In this document: one piece after another, positions 8,704 to 16,985 of the stretch
Position numbering within the stretch: the first letter of the stretch is position 1
How the letters are laid out: each line of letters begins with the position of its first letter
Origin: Pseudomonas antarctica
Lineage (GTDB): Bacteria > Pseudomonadota > Gammaproteobacteria > Pseudomonadales > Pseudomonadaceae
NCBI RefSeq assembly: GCF_001647715.1
Contig: NZ_CP015600.1
Span: 1,612,001 to 1,676,000, forward strand
Direction: 5' to 3'
DNA: 64,000 nucleotides
Position numbers and translations under genes: made by a program
The notes under the pieces: model-generated
The model's database searches: none
Told to the model about the DNA's origin: nothing
The model's input: only the letters and a program-made list of their open reading frames with translations

Positions 8704-9681
8704 ATGAACGGACTTTCGCCGCTGAAGGACGCCTACGAGCGAGAGGGTTATGTCGTTGTTCGCGAGTTACTCGATCGCCAGAAATTGGCACTGCTCGCTG
8801 AAAAAGTAATCCAGCAATTGCGCAAGCATCGAATAACCGATGGTTTCACCGAGATTGGCCAGCCGCGCTTCAAGGAACCCGAGCAAGCTGATCCGGACTT
8901 TCTGAAGTTTGTCGACGTCATGCGCAGCGAATTGACCGAAGAACTCTTTCAAGCGCCCAAGGTGATTGAGGTGATGAAGCTGCTCTTGGACACCGATGAG
9001 GTGTTCGTTCATCCGATCAAATGGGTGCGCGGTTTGGCACCCTTGGATTCTTCCATGCACTCCTCACCGGGCGTTCACCAGGACTTTCCGGAATTGCAGG
9101 GCAGTGGCCAGCAGATCACCCTGTGGGCACCCTTTTTTAATGTCGATGAGCGGTCGGGATCGCTGCCGGTTTACAACAAAAAACCTGGTGAAACCCTGTT
9201 ACCGCTCGAGCTGGCACTCAACCCATCAGGATGGCAAGTCTGCCCCGACGTGCTGGGCGCAAAAAACGTCTTCGCATTACGTCCGGGTGATGTACTGCTG
9301 TTCAATACGTTTACCCCGCACGGGGGGGCGACCAATACCGGCAAAGGTTGGCGTTGCAGTATCGAGGCACGGTTTCAGCCGCTCGCTGAGCCTTTGGCAC
9401 TCAGTAATTTTGCCAAGCCGCTGTTGACCCAGGATTGGCAAACGTTCTACGAAGGGTGGCGGACCTGGGGGTTTTACTGGCGGGACAGGCATCCGCCGCT
9501 TATTCCCTTTGATCCATCCTGGGAGCATTGGCGGGATCTGACCGCTATTGGGGAAGCGGTTAAAGGTAACAAGAATGCGATGGCGGCCCTCGAAATCGCT
9601 GCCAGATTCGGTATGTCCGAACCCGTCAAGTCCTGTGCCCAGGGGTTGCTCGAGTCCTTTGAACGTATTTACGACCAATAA
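8704..9681 (+). CDS. PhyH-type Fe(II)/2-oxoglutarate-dependent dioxygenase
   Basis: 325 residues from ATG 8704, preceded by AAGGAG eight bases upstream; a TTG six codons earlier is less likely. The facial triad is visible: His125-x-Asp127 (GVHQDFPE) and His206 (FTPHGGATN), with Arg217 (WRCSIEARF) as the 2-oxoglutarate ligand candidate. The PhyH core spans about residues 12-225, and a C-terminal extension (WRTWGFYWRDRHPPLIPF) follows. Members hydroxylate or halogenate small molecules in primary or natural-product metabolism. It is seven bases before the MFS gene, so the two are co-translated. Base composition is visibly less GC-rich than its neighbours, suggesting transfer. Substrate unknown. 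Confidence 0.85.
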   Translation: MNGLSPLKDAYEREGYVVVRELLDRQKLALLAEKVIQQLRKHRITDGFTEIGQPRFKEPEQADPDFLKFVDVMRSELTEELFQAPKVIEVMKLLLDTDEVFVHPIKWVRGLAPLDSSMHSSPGVHQDFPELQGSGQQITLWAPFFNVDERSGSLPVYNKKPGETLLPLELALNPSGWQVCPDVLGAKNVFALRPGDVLLFNTFTPHGGATNTGKGWRCSIEARFQPLAEPLALSNFAKPLLTQDWQTFYEGWRTWGFYWRDRHPPLIPFDPSWEHWRDLTAIGEAVKGNKNAMAALEIAARFGMSEPVKSCAQGLLESFERIYDQ

Positions 9682-9687
9682 GGTAAT

Positions 9688-10986
9688 GTGGCTGTGAAGA
9701 ACCGCTTTGCAGATTTTTTCATCAGCAGAAATTTCTCATTCTTGTGGCTGGGGCAAGCCCTCTCATCGTTTGGCGAGTTCGTTTTCGAGAGCACCGTCAT
9801 TGTGTGGCTGGTGACTGACTTGTTTCACGACAGTGCGTTCTTGCCGACGGCTGTAGGCCTGGCGGTGGCGGCCTCTGCTATTCCGCGTGTATTGGTGGCC
9901 CCACTGGCCGGGGCTTGGGTCGATCGGATGGCCCCGCTGTACGTGATGATCGCGGCGGATGGGATTCGGGTGCTCAACTTCCTGATCTTTTTCGTGATCT
10001 ATTCACTGGCCGGGCTGGACCCGATGCAAGTGCTCGTCGGCGTTCTGCTCTTGTTGTTGGTGAACAGCACGGCTGCACAGTTTTTCAACCCGTCACGCCA
10101 GGCGATCATGCAAGTGGTCATCCCTTCGGCACGACGCGTTGAGGCATCGGCCAAGGCGATGTTTTCCCTGACGGGCATTTCAGTGTTGTCGGCGTCCCTT
10201 GGGCCGGCATTATTTGTGTGGGTGGGCCCCGCCCTGGCACTGCTGATCAATGTGCTGGCTTTTGCCTGTTCGGCCCTGTGCATAGCGTCTACCCAGGGCC
10301 TGCGCCGGACCTTGCTGGCCGAGCAACAACGGCTGCCCTTCTGGCATGGAGTGCTCGCAGGGCTACGGTTTTCCTGGGGGCATGCCTCGATTAGGACGTT
10401 GTTGATCGGTGTGGCGTTATACGGGTTTTCCTTGGGGGTCAATAACGTCGCATTGTCCTTGTATGCATTCAAAACCTTGGGCTTGAGCCCTTATGAATAC
10501 GGCCTGATTCTCGCGGCGTTCCCTGTCGGCGGGTTGATTGCTGCCGTGCTGGTCCGGCCGGTGTTGAAGTCATTGAGCACGCGCCAGGCCTTTACCCTTG
10601 CGTTGCTGTGCATGGGGTTCAGCTACCTGGCATATTCGCTGCATCCGCCGTTTTACTTGGCCTGGGCGCTGATGTTCAGCTGTGGGTTGTTCTTCTCGGT
10701 GTTTGCGATTGTGCAAGGGCCGATGCTCCAGGAAGCCGTGCCGGAAGGTTACATGGGGCGTGTGTCCGCAACGGTCACGCCGGTGCTGGCCATCGCCTCA
10801 TTAACCGGTACGCTGGTGTGCTCTCAGACGTTAAATGTGGCGCAGCGTGTCATAGCCTATTTCGACGCGCCGCTGGATGTGTACGGCGCGTATATCTTCC
10901 TGGCGGCGGGCTTGTTGCTATTGGGCGGGGCATTGATGCTGGCAGCTCAGCGCGCGAGTAAGGGGGAGTTGGTCGCGACGCTTTGA
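9688..10986 (+). CDS. MFS transporter, probable small-molecule exporter (DHA3-like)
   Basis: 432 residues from a GTG start (MAVKNRFADFFISRNF) with an AAGG-containing ribosome site. About 12 hydrophobic segments are visible, and the N-terminus LWLGQALSSFGEFVFESTVIVWLVTDL is typical of the DHA3/macrolide-efflux-type group; the inter-helix loop reads VDRMAPLYVMIAADGIR. It is seven bases downstream of the Fe/2OG dioxygenase, which suggests export of, or resistance to, the compound that enzyme makes or modifies. A strong terminator follows. An importer role cannot be ruled out from sequence. Confidence 0.85.
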   Translation: MAVKNRFADFFISRNFSFLWLGQALSSFGEFVFESTVIVWLVTDLFHDSAFLPTAVGLAVAASAIPRVLVAPLAGAWVDRMAPLYVMIAADGIRVLNFLIFFVIYSLAGLDPMQVLVGVLLLLLVNSTAAQFFNPSRQAIMQVVIPSARRVEASAKAMFSLTGISVLSASLGPALFVWVGPALALLINVLAFACSALCIASTQGLRRTLLAEQQRLPFWHGVLAGLRFSWGHASIRTLLIGVALYGFSLGVNNVALSLYAFKTLGLSPYEYGLILAAFPVGGLIAAVLVRPVLKSLSTRQAFTLALLCMGFSYLAYSLHPPFYLAWALMFSCGLFFSVFAIVQGPMLQEAVPEGYMGRVSATVTPVLAIASLTGTLVCSQTLNVAQRVIAYFDAPLDVYGAYIFLAAGLLLLGGALMLAAQRASKGELVATL

Positions 10987-10994
10987 ACCGCGAT

Positions 10995-11022
10995 AAAAAA
11001 ACGGCCCGAAGGCCGTTTTTTG
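10995..11022. terminator. bidirectional rho-independent terminator
   Basis: AAAAAACGGCC-CGAA-GGCCGTTTTTT: a GC stem with a tetraloop flanked by A and T runs, so it can serve both the MFS gene (plus) and livF (minus). Confidence 0.9.
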
Positions 11023-11035
11023 TTACCTCAATGGC

Positions 11036-11737
11036 TCAGCCGCCGAGATAGGCTTCACGCACCTTCGGATCCGTCAGCAATTGCTCCCCGGTGCCCTGCA
11101 TCACCACCCGGCCGTTTTCCAGCACGTAGGCGCGGTCGGCGATTTTCAGCGCCTGGTTGGCGTTCTGCTCCACCAGGAATACCGTCACACCGTCCTTGCG
11201 CAGTTGTTCGATGATATCGAAGATCTGCTGGATGATGATCGGTGCCAGTCCCAGTGAAGGCTCGTCCAGCAGCAATAGCTTGGGCTTGCTCATCAGCGCC
11301 CGGCCGATGGCGAGCATTTGCTGCTCGCCGCCGGACATGGTGCCGCCGCGCTGGCTGAAGCGTTCCTTGAGCCTGGGGAACAGGTGCAGCACCTTGTCCA
11401 TCTGCTCTTGGTAGTCGCCCTTGTCGGTAAAGAACCCGCCCATGGCCAGGTTCTCTTCCACCGTCAGGCGCGAGAACACACGGCGGCCTTCGGGCACCAC
11501 GGCAATGCTCTTGCGCATGATCTCGGAGGAGGCCTGGCCCACCAGTTCTTCACCCATGTAGCGGATGCTGCCGCTGTGGGCCTGCGGCGAACCGCACAGG
11601 GTCATCAGCAAGGTCGACTTGCCGGCACCGTTGGCGCCGATCAGCGTGACGATTTCACCTTGGCGCACTTCCACGTTGACGCTGTGCAGCGCCTGGATCT
11701 TGCCGTAGAAAGTGGAAACGTTTTCGAATTGCAGCAT
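11036..11737 (-). CDS. livF: branched-chain amino acid ABC transporter ATP-binding protein LivF/BraG
   Basis: 233 residues. Walker A GANGAGKST (near residues 34-42), ABC signature MSGGEQQML, Walker B LLLLDEPSLGL and the H-loop equivalent LVEQNANQAL. Start LQFENVSTFYGKIQALHSVNVEV is typical of LivF. It is the cytosolic ATPase of the high-affinity leucine/isoleucine/valine uptake system, paired with LivG. It is the last gene of the livHMGF run, one base after livG, followed by a terminator. Confidence 0.95.
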   Translation of the reverse strand: MLQFENVSTFYGKIQALHSVNVEVRQGEIVTLIGANGAGKSTLLMTLCGSPQAHSGSIRYMGEELVGQASSEIMRKSIAVVPEGRRVFSRLTVEENLAMGGFFTDKGDYQEQMDKVLHLFPRLKERFSQRGGTMSGGEQQMLAIGRALMSKPKLLLLDEPSLGLAPIIIQQIFDIIEQLRKDGVTVFLVEQNANQALKIADRAYVLENGRVVMQGTGEQLLTDPKVREAYLGG

Positions 11738-11738
11738 T

Positions 11739-12506
11739 TTACGCTTCCCCCAAATAGGCTTTGATCACTTCCGGGTTGTCGCGGATCTGCTCCGGTGTCC
11801 CGTTGGCCAGCGGCGTGCCCTGGTTGATCACCACGATGTGGTCGGAAATGCTCATGACCAGTTTCATGTCGTGTTCGATCAACAGCACCGTGGCGTTGTT
11901 TTCTTCACGCAACACACTGATCAGCGCCTTGAGGTCTTCGGTTTCCTTGGGGTTCAGGCCAGCGGCCGGTTCGTCGAGCATGAGGATCCGCGGGCGGGTC
12001 ATCATGCAGCGGGCGATTTCCAGACGACGTTGTTGACCATAGGCCAGGGTGCCAGCAGGACGGTTGGCAAACTCGGTGAGGTTGACCTTGTCCAGCCAGT
12101 ACTCGGCGTACTCCATGGCTTCGCGCTCGCTTTTGCGGAACGCCGGGGTCTTGAACAGGCCTGCAAAGAAGTTGGTGTTCAAGTGACGGTGTTGGGCAAT
12201 CAGCAGGTTCTCGACCGCCGTCATGTCCTTGAACAACCGTACGTTCTGGAAGGTGCGCACCACACCCTTGCGGGCGATCTCGTGACCGGCCAGGCCCTGG
12301 ATCGGCTGGCCGTCCAGCAGGATGCTGCCACCGCTCGGCTTGTAGAAGCCGGTGAGGCAGTTGAACACTGTGGTCTTGCCGGCGCCGTTCGGGCCGATCA
12401 GCGCCACCACTTGTTTCTCTTTTACGGTCAGGGCCACGCCGTTGACCGCCAGCAAGCCGCCGAAGCGCATGCTCAAGTTTTCGACTTTCAGGATATCGCG
12501 GCTCAT
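11739..12506 (-). CDS. livG: branched-chain amino acid ABC transporter ATP-binding protein LivG/BraF
   Basis: 255 residues with Walker [13 protein letters not shown], signature [11 protein letters not shown] (the LivG variant of the LSGGQ motif), Walker [15 protein letters not shown] and the C-terminal [13 protein letters not shown]. It is the second ATPase of the Liv/Bra importer. Its ATG overlaps the livM stop (ATGA), so translation is coupled. Confidence 0.95.
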   Translation of the reverse strand: MSRDILKVENLSMRFGGLLAVNGVALTVKEKQVVALIGPNGAGKTTVFNCLTGFYKPSGGSILLDGQPIQGLAGHEIARKGVVRTFQNVRLFKDMTAVENLLIAQHRHLNTNFFAGLFKTPAFRKSEREAMEYAEYWLDKVNLTEFANRPAGTLAYGQQRRLEIARCMMTRPRILMLDEPAAGLNPKETEDLKALISVLREENNATVLLIEHDMKLVMSISDHIVVINQGTPLANGTPEQIRDNPEVIKAYLGEA

Positions 12507-13756
12507 TTGCGCAGCTCCATGTGTGGACGTTGCATGGGCAGCAGGCCTTGAGGACGCCAGATCATCATCAGCACCATCATGGCGCCGAACATCAACATGC
12601 GGTATTCGCTGAACTCACGCATCATTTCCGGCAGCAGGATCATCACGATCGCCGCCAGGATCACACCCAGTTGCGAGCCCATGCCACCCAGTACCACGAT
12701 GGCGAGGATGATCGCCGACTCGATAAAGGTGAACGACTCCGGGGTCACCAAACCTTGGCGAGCGGCGAAGAAGCTGCCAGCGAAACCGGCGAATGTTGCC
12801 CCGAGGGTGAATGCCGAGAGTTTGATGACGGTGGGGTTCATGCCTAACGCACGGCAGGCGATTTCATCTTCGCGCAGCGCTTCCCACGCACGGCCAATCG
12901 GCATGCGCAGCAAACGGTTGATCACGAACAGTGCCGCCAGCGCCAGCAACAACGCCACCAGGTACAGGAACACCACTTTGCTCACCGGGTTGTAGTCGAT
13001 CCCGAAGTACTCGTGGAAGGTCTGCATGCCTTCGGCTGCGGTGCGGTCGAAGGACAATCCGAAGAACGTCGGCTTGGGGATGCTGCTGATACCGTTGGGG
13101 CCGCCAGTGATGTCGGTGAGGTTGCGCAGGAACAGTCGGATGATTTCACCGAAGCCCAGGGTCACGATCGCCAAATAGTCACCGCGCAAGCGCAACACCG
13201 GAAAGCCCAGCAGGAAGCCAAACGTGGCCGCCGCCATACCGGCCAGTGGCAGGCAGATCCAGAAGCCCCAGCCCAGGTAGTGCGACAGCAACGCGTAGGT
13301 ATAGGCACCCACGGCGTAGAAGCCCACGTAGCCTAGGTCGAGCAGGCCGGCCAGGCCGACTACGATGTTCAGGCCCAGGCCCAGCAACACGTAGATCAGG
13401 ATCAGCGTTGCGATATCCACCGCACCACGGGAACCGAAGAACGGCCAGATCAACGCAGCCACGATCAGGCCGATGATGATGTAGCGCTGGGTGCGCGGCA
13501 GTGTCAGGAATTGACTGACCTTGGGCGACACCAACGGGCCACGGTTGCCCTTGAACAAAGCACCGACCTGCTGGGTGAACAGCACGCGCAGGAACATCAG
13601 CACCGAGCACAGGGCAATGATGGTCAGGGTCACGGGACCGGTGCCATGCACTTCCAGGTTGATGCCGACGATGCTCAGCTTGAGCCCGAGTACCGGAAAG
13701 GCCACGGCCCATACCAGCAAGGCGCTGAAAAACGCCGATTTAAGATATCTGCTCAT
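12503..13756 (-). CDS. livM: branched-chain amino acid ABC transporter permease LivM/BraE
   Basis: 417 residues, an integral membrane permease. The first about 100 residues hold an extra hydrophobic pair ([36 protein letters not shown]) that is typical of the pseudomonad BraE form, and the conserved permease core starts around [15 protein letters not shown]. The cytosolic EAA-like loop that contacts the ATPases reads [20 protein letters not shown]. Its start overlaps the livH stop by ATGA. Confidence 0.94.
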   Translation of the reverse strand: MSRYLKSAFFSALLVWAVAFPVLGLKLSIVGINLEVHGTGPVTLTIIALCSVLMFLRVLFTQQVGALFKGNRGPLVSPKVSQFLTLPRTQRYIIIGLIVAALIWPFFGSRGAVDIATLILIYVLLGLGLNIVVGLAGLLDLGYVGFYAVGAYTYALLSHYLGWGFWICLPLAGMAAATFGFLLGFPVLRLRGDYLAIVTLGFGEIIRLFLRNLTDITGGPNGISSIPKPTFFGLSFDRTAAEGMQTFHEYFGIDYNPVSKVVFLYLVALLLALAALFVINRLLRMPIGRAWEALREDEIACRALGMNPTVIKLSAFTLGATFAGFAGSFFAARQGLVTPESFTFIESAIILAIVVLGGMGSQLGVILAAIVMILLPEMMREFSEYRMLMFGAMMVLMMIWRPQGLLPMQRPHMELRK

Positions 13757-14676
13757 ACTTTCTCAACCTCCGGACGGCCCAGAATGCCGGTCGGACGGAA
13801 CAACAGCACCAGAACCAAGAGGCCGAACGCCACGACGTCCTTGTATTGGTCGCCGAAGATATCGGCACCAAAGGCTTCAGCCACACCCAGCACCAGCCCG
13901 CCGAGCATCGCGCCCGGGATACTGCCGATGCCGCCCAGGACCGCCGCGGTAAAGGCCTTGAGGCCTACCAGGAAACCGGCGTTGGGGTTGATCACGCCGT
14001 ACTGCATGCTCAGCAGCACAGCCGCGACGGCCGCCAGCGCGGCGCCTATCACGAAGGTCAGGGCGATGATGTTGTTGGTGTTGATGCCCAGCAGGTTGGC
14101 CATCTTGATGTCTTCGGCGCAAGCCCGGCAGGCGCGCCCCAGACGGGAGCGGGAGATGAACAGGGTCAGGCCCAGCATGGCCACCAGGGTGACGACGAAG
14201 ACCAGGATCTGCATGTACGAAATCAGCACTTCTTGTGCGCCACCTGGGCCGAAGGAGAAGCTCCCCGGGATCAGGTTGGGAATGGACTTATCCTTGGAGT
14301 CCTGGGACAGCAATACGGTGTTCTGCAGGAAAATCGACATGCCGATGGCGGAAATCAGCGGGATCAAACGGTTGCTGCCACGCAAGGGACGGTAGGCAAC
14401 ACGCTCGATACTGTAGCCATAGGCACTGGTCACGATGATCGATGCAAGGAACGCAGCGGTCATCAACAGCGGCAGGGAATGGATACCCATCATGGCCAGC
14501 CCGGCAAGGGCGATGAAGGCCACGTAGGAACCAATCATGTACACCTCGCCATGGGCGAAGTTAATCATTCCAATGATGCCGTAAACCATTGTGTAGCCAA
14601 TGGCTATCAAGGCATAGGTGCTGCCAACGGTCATGCCGTTAACCAGCGTTTGGAAAAAATGATAGATCTCAGGCAT
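13753..14676 (-). CDS. livH: branched-chain amino acid ABC transporter permease LivH/BraD
   Basis: 307 residues beginning [30 protein letters not shown], the standard LivH start. The ATPase-contact loop reads [20 protein letters not shown], and about eight membrane segments follow the family pattern. It is the first gene after the braC substrate-binding gene; a terminator-like hairpin lies between them and may reduce permease/ATPase expression relative to the binding protein. Confidence 0.94.
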   Translation of the reverse strand: MPEIYHFFQTLVNGMTVGSTYALIAIGYTMVYGIIGMINFAHGEVYMIGSYVAFIALAGLAMMGIHSLPLLMTAAFLASIIVTSAYGYSIERVAYRPLRGSNRLIPLISAIGMSIFLQNTVLLSQDSKDKSIPNLIPGSFSFGPGGAQEVLISYMQILVFVVTLVAMLGLTLFISRSRLGRACRACAEDIKMANLLGINTNNIIALTFVIGAALAAVAAVLLSMQYGVINPNAGFLVGLKAFTAAVLGGIGSIPGAMLGGLVLGVAEAFGADIFGDQYKDVVAFGLLVLVLLFRPTGILGRPEVEKV

Positions 14677-14849
14677 TACAGCGCTCCTAAAAACCCGATA
14701 CGCATTTCACTGGTGGAGTCATTTCCGGCTCGGTGCCCTGTTCTATGAGCAGGTTGCACGAAGCGTTTGCCAGCGAACCGCTGGTGACGGTTTTAAGATT
14801 TTCAGGTGAGCCAGCGCCCGGATCGCGGGTGTCAGGCCCATAAACCTCG

Positions 14850-14886
14850 TAAAACAAAGCCCACTGCTTGCACAGTGGGCTTGTTG
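14850..14886 (-). terminator. hairpin after braC (terminator or attenuator)
   Basis: Ten-base arms AAGCCCACTG and CAGTGGGCTT around a six-base loop; on the minus strand the stem is followed by TTTGTTTTA. It lies between braC and livH, with no strong promoter evident for livH, so partial termination would give the high binding-protein to permease ratio common in such operons. Confidence 0.75.
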
Positions 14887-14902
14887 ACCAGTAACGCCTG
14901 GC

Positions 14903-16030
14903 TTACTGAGGGGAAACTTCGGTTTTTGGTTTGCCGAAGTGCCATTCGTAGACCACGAACTTAAAGTCCTTCAGGTCGCCCTTGGCGTCAAAGCTCAGGT
15001 CGCCCGTTGGGGTCTTGAAAGTACCGGCGTGGATGGCAGCAGCCACTTTGGCGGTGTCTTCGCTCTTAGCGGCGGCGATACCACCGGCGATCACTTCAAC
15101 AGCCGAGTACGCTGGGAACACGAACGGACCGGTTGGGTCCTGCTTGTTCTTGGTGAACTCTTCAACGATTGCCTTGTTGGCAGGATCAGTGTCGAAAGAC
15201 TTCGGCAGGGTCACCAGCAGGCCTTCGGAAGCGCCCTGGGCGATTTGCGAGATGGAGTCGTTGCCGACGCCTTCAGGGCCCATGAACTTGGCGTTCACGC
15301 CTTTTTCCTTGGCTTGGCGCAGGATCAGGCCCAGTTCAGGGTGGTAGCCGCCGTAGTAGACGAAGTCGACGTTGGCTTGCTTGAGCTTCTGGATGAGCGA
15401 GCCGAAGTCTTTGTCGCCAGCGTTGATGCCTTCGAAGAGAGCAACTTTCACGCCTTTCTTTTCGAGGGTCTGTTTAACGGCGGTGGCGATGCCTTCACCG
15501 TACTGCTGCTTGTCGTGAATGACCGCAACCACTTTCGGCTTCACGTGGTCGGCGATGTAGTTGCCGGCTGCAGGACCCTGGGCGCTGTCCAGGCCGATGG
15601 TGCGGAAAATCAGCTTGTAGCCACGGGAAGTGATTTCCGGGCTGGTGGCAGCCGGGGTAATCATGATCACGCCTTCGTCTTCATAAATGTCGGACGCTGG
15701 CTGAGTGGAGCTGGAGCAGAGGTGACCGACTACGAACTTGACGCCGTCGTTGACCACTTTGTTGGCTACGGCCACGGCTTGTTTAGGATCGCAAGCGTCG
15801 TCGTATTCTTTGGCTTCGAGCATTTTGCCATCGACGCCGCCCTTGGCGTTGATGTCGGCAATCGCCTGCTTGGCACCCATGAACTGCATGTCGCCATATT
15901 GCGTTACAGGACCGGTTTTAGGGCCGGCGATGCCGATCTTGATGGTGTCAGCTGCGAACGAATGGCCGGCAACCCCAGCCAGGACCATAGCGGCAAACAG
16001 TTTGGAAATCTGCTTAGTAGCCTTATTCAT
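14903..16030 (-). CDS. braC: branched-chain amino acid ABC transporter substrate-binding protein
   Basis: 375 residues with a signal peptide (LFAAMVLAGVAGHSFA|ADTIKIG, cleavage near residue 26). The mature protein is a type I periplasmic binding protein with the Liv landmarks: IAGPKTGPVTQYGDMQF, EYDDACDPKQAVAVANKVV, VVGHLCSSSTQPASDIY and the paired cysteines (DDACDP, GHLCSS) expected to form a disulfide. It delivers Leu/Ile/Val, and in pseudomonads also Ala/Thr, to LivHM. About 340 bases separate it from the divergent DUF2288 gene. Confidence 0.95.
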   Translation of the reverse strand: MNKATKQISKLFAAMVLAGVAGHSFAADTIKIGIAGPKTGPVTQYGDMQFMGAKQAIADINAKGGVDGKMLEAKEYDDACDPKQAVAVANKVVNDGVKFVVGHLCSSSTQPASDIYEDEGVIMITPAATSPEITSRGYKLIFRTIGLDSAQGPAAGNYIADHVKPKVVAVIHDKQQYGEGIATAVKQTLEKKGVKVALFEGINAGDKDFGSLIQKLKQANVDFVYYGGYHPELGLILRQAKEKGVNAKFMGPEGVGNDSISQIAQGASEGLLVTLPKSFDTDPANKAIVEEFTKNKQDPTGPFVFPAYSAVEVIAGGIAAAKSEDTAKVAAAIHAGTFKTPTGDLSFDAKGDLKDFKFVVYEWHFGKPKTEVSPQ

Positions 16031-16132
16031 AGTGCTCCACTCTTACTGTTGTATTTTTTATAGTTCTAGCGGCCTTGTGAGCTGCAGAACCGGATCAGAT
16101 ATCTCGGATATCCCCCCGGCATTGCCCTGGCA

Positions 16133-16148
16133 ACTGTACCGGTACAGT
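16133..16148. promoter_or_regulatory. perfect 16-bp palindrome in the braC/DUF2288 divergent region
   Basis: ACTGTACCGGTACAGT is a perfect palindrome 103-118 bases upstream of the braC start and over 220 bases before the DUF2288 gene. Position and symmetry suit a dimeric repressor or activator site. The rest of the 16031-16371 intergenic stretch holds a short direct repeat (GATATCTCGGATATC) next to it and nothing else I can name. Confidence 0.5.
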
Positions 16149-16371
16149 GTAGAGCGCCGGTTGATCGCTTGAAAAGCTGGCTGCTGGGGGCAAAACCCGG
16201 GTATGTCGCTTAAATGAAAGAAAAAGACAGAATTGCGGCGGGGTTATGCCAGAGTCTCGGGCAATCCTTGGCTTTTCTGACACTTTCTATCGATGCCTCA
16301 TTTGCAACTGGGTTTTTCTGCCTGAGCCCGGACGTTATGATTGCGCCGATTTTTACTTCAGGTGAATTCCC

Positions 16372-16674
16372 ATGACGCAAGAACCTAGCACCCTCTATGC
16401 CAAGCTGCTCGGCGAAACCGCCGAAATTTCCTGGAAGGAGCTTGAACCGTTCTTTGCCAAGGGTGCCCTATTGTGGGTCGACGCCGACCTGGATTTGATC
16501 GAAGCGGCCGAGGGAATGGCCGAGGATAACCGTGAGAAAGTCGCTGCGTGGCTGGCTGCGGGGAGCCTTGGCGAAGTGTCTGCGACGCGGGCATTGGACT
16601 TGGTGGAGCGGGATCCGGGCTTATGGGCAGTGGTGGTTTCGCCGTGGATTTTGATCCAGGAAAGGGCAGTGTAA
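16372..16674 (+). CDS. DUF2288 family protein
   Basis: 100 residues, MTQEPSTLYAKLLGETAEISWKEL, with the family landmarks WKELEPFFAKGALLWVDADLDLI and VERDPGLWAVVVSPWILIQER. It is a small soluble acidic protein, conserved in gamma-proteobacteria, with no known function. It stands alone. The 311 bases after it hold a small dyad and a REP doublet but no gene. Confidence 0.85.
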   Translation: MTQEPSTLYAKLLGETAEISWKELEPFFAKGALLWVDADLDLIEAAEGMAEDNREKVAAWLAAGSLGEVSATRALDLVERDPGLWAVVVSPWILIQERAV

Positions 16675-16783
16675 GAAGGCTCTGCACGAAAAAGGTGCGC
16701 GGTTTCAGCCTGTGGAAGTGTGTAGCGGAGTAACCGCAAGCGCCGTGATGGCATCTTGCCGTAGAGAAAGGTCACAGGTAAGG

Positions 16784-16799
16784 GTGACGTGCGCGTCAC
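16784..16799. repeat. short perfect inverted repeat
   Basis: GTGACG-TGCG-CGTCAC, six-base arms with a four-base loop, between the DUF2288 gene and a REP doublet. No T run follows, so it is not a clear terminator; its function is unknown. Confidence 0.3.
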
Positions 16800-16887
16800 G
16801 AGAACAGTTTTGTGAGTGGCGCAAGGCCGGGGGAATTGTTTCCGGGTGTGGCAAAGTTGCAGGTTTGCGGTGGCTGGCAGAGCGCTT

Positions 16888-16971
16888 TCGCGAGCAAGCC
16901 GGGTCCCACATTTGTACCGGGTATTTCCTGTTGGAATACGGTCAAAATGTGGGAGCGGGCTTGCTCGCGAA
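16888..16971. repeat. REPIN, GAGCGGGCTTGCTCGCGAA class
   Basis: Left arm TTCGCGAGCAAGCCGGGTCC followed by CACA, right arm TGTGGGAGCGGGCTTGCTCG followed by CGAA, inverted around about 35 bases. It is a different REP subclass from the GGCTTGCCTGCGAT type seen elsewhere in the window. It abuts the tubulin-like gene stop. Confidence 0.85.
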
Positions 16972-16985
16972 GGGCGCGACTCGGT

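Noticed and set aside
16133..16148. LexA (SOS) box reading of the braC upstream palindrome
   Set aside because: CTG and CAG are separated by eight bases, not ten, and the inner sequence is not AT-rich as in LexA sites.
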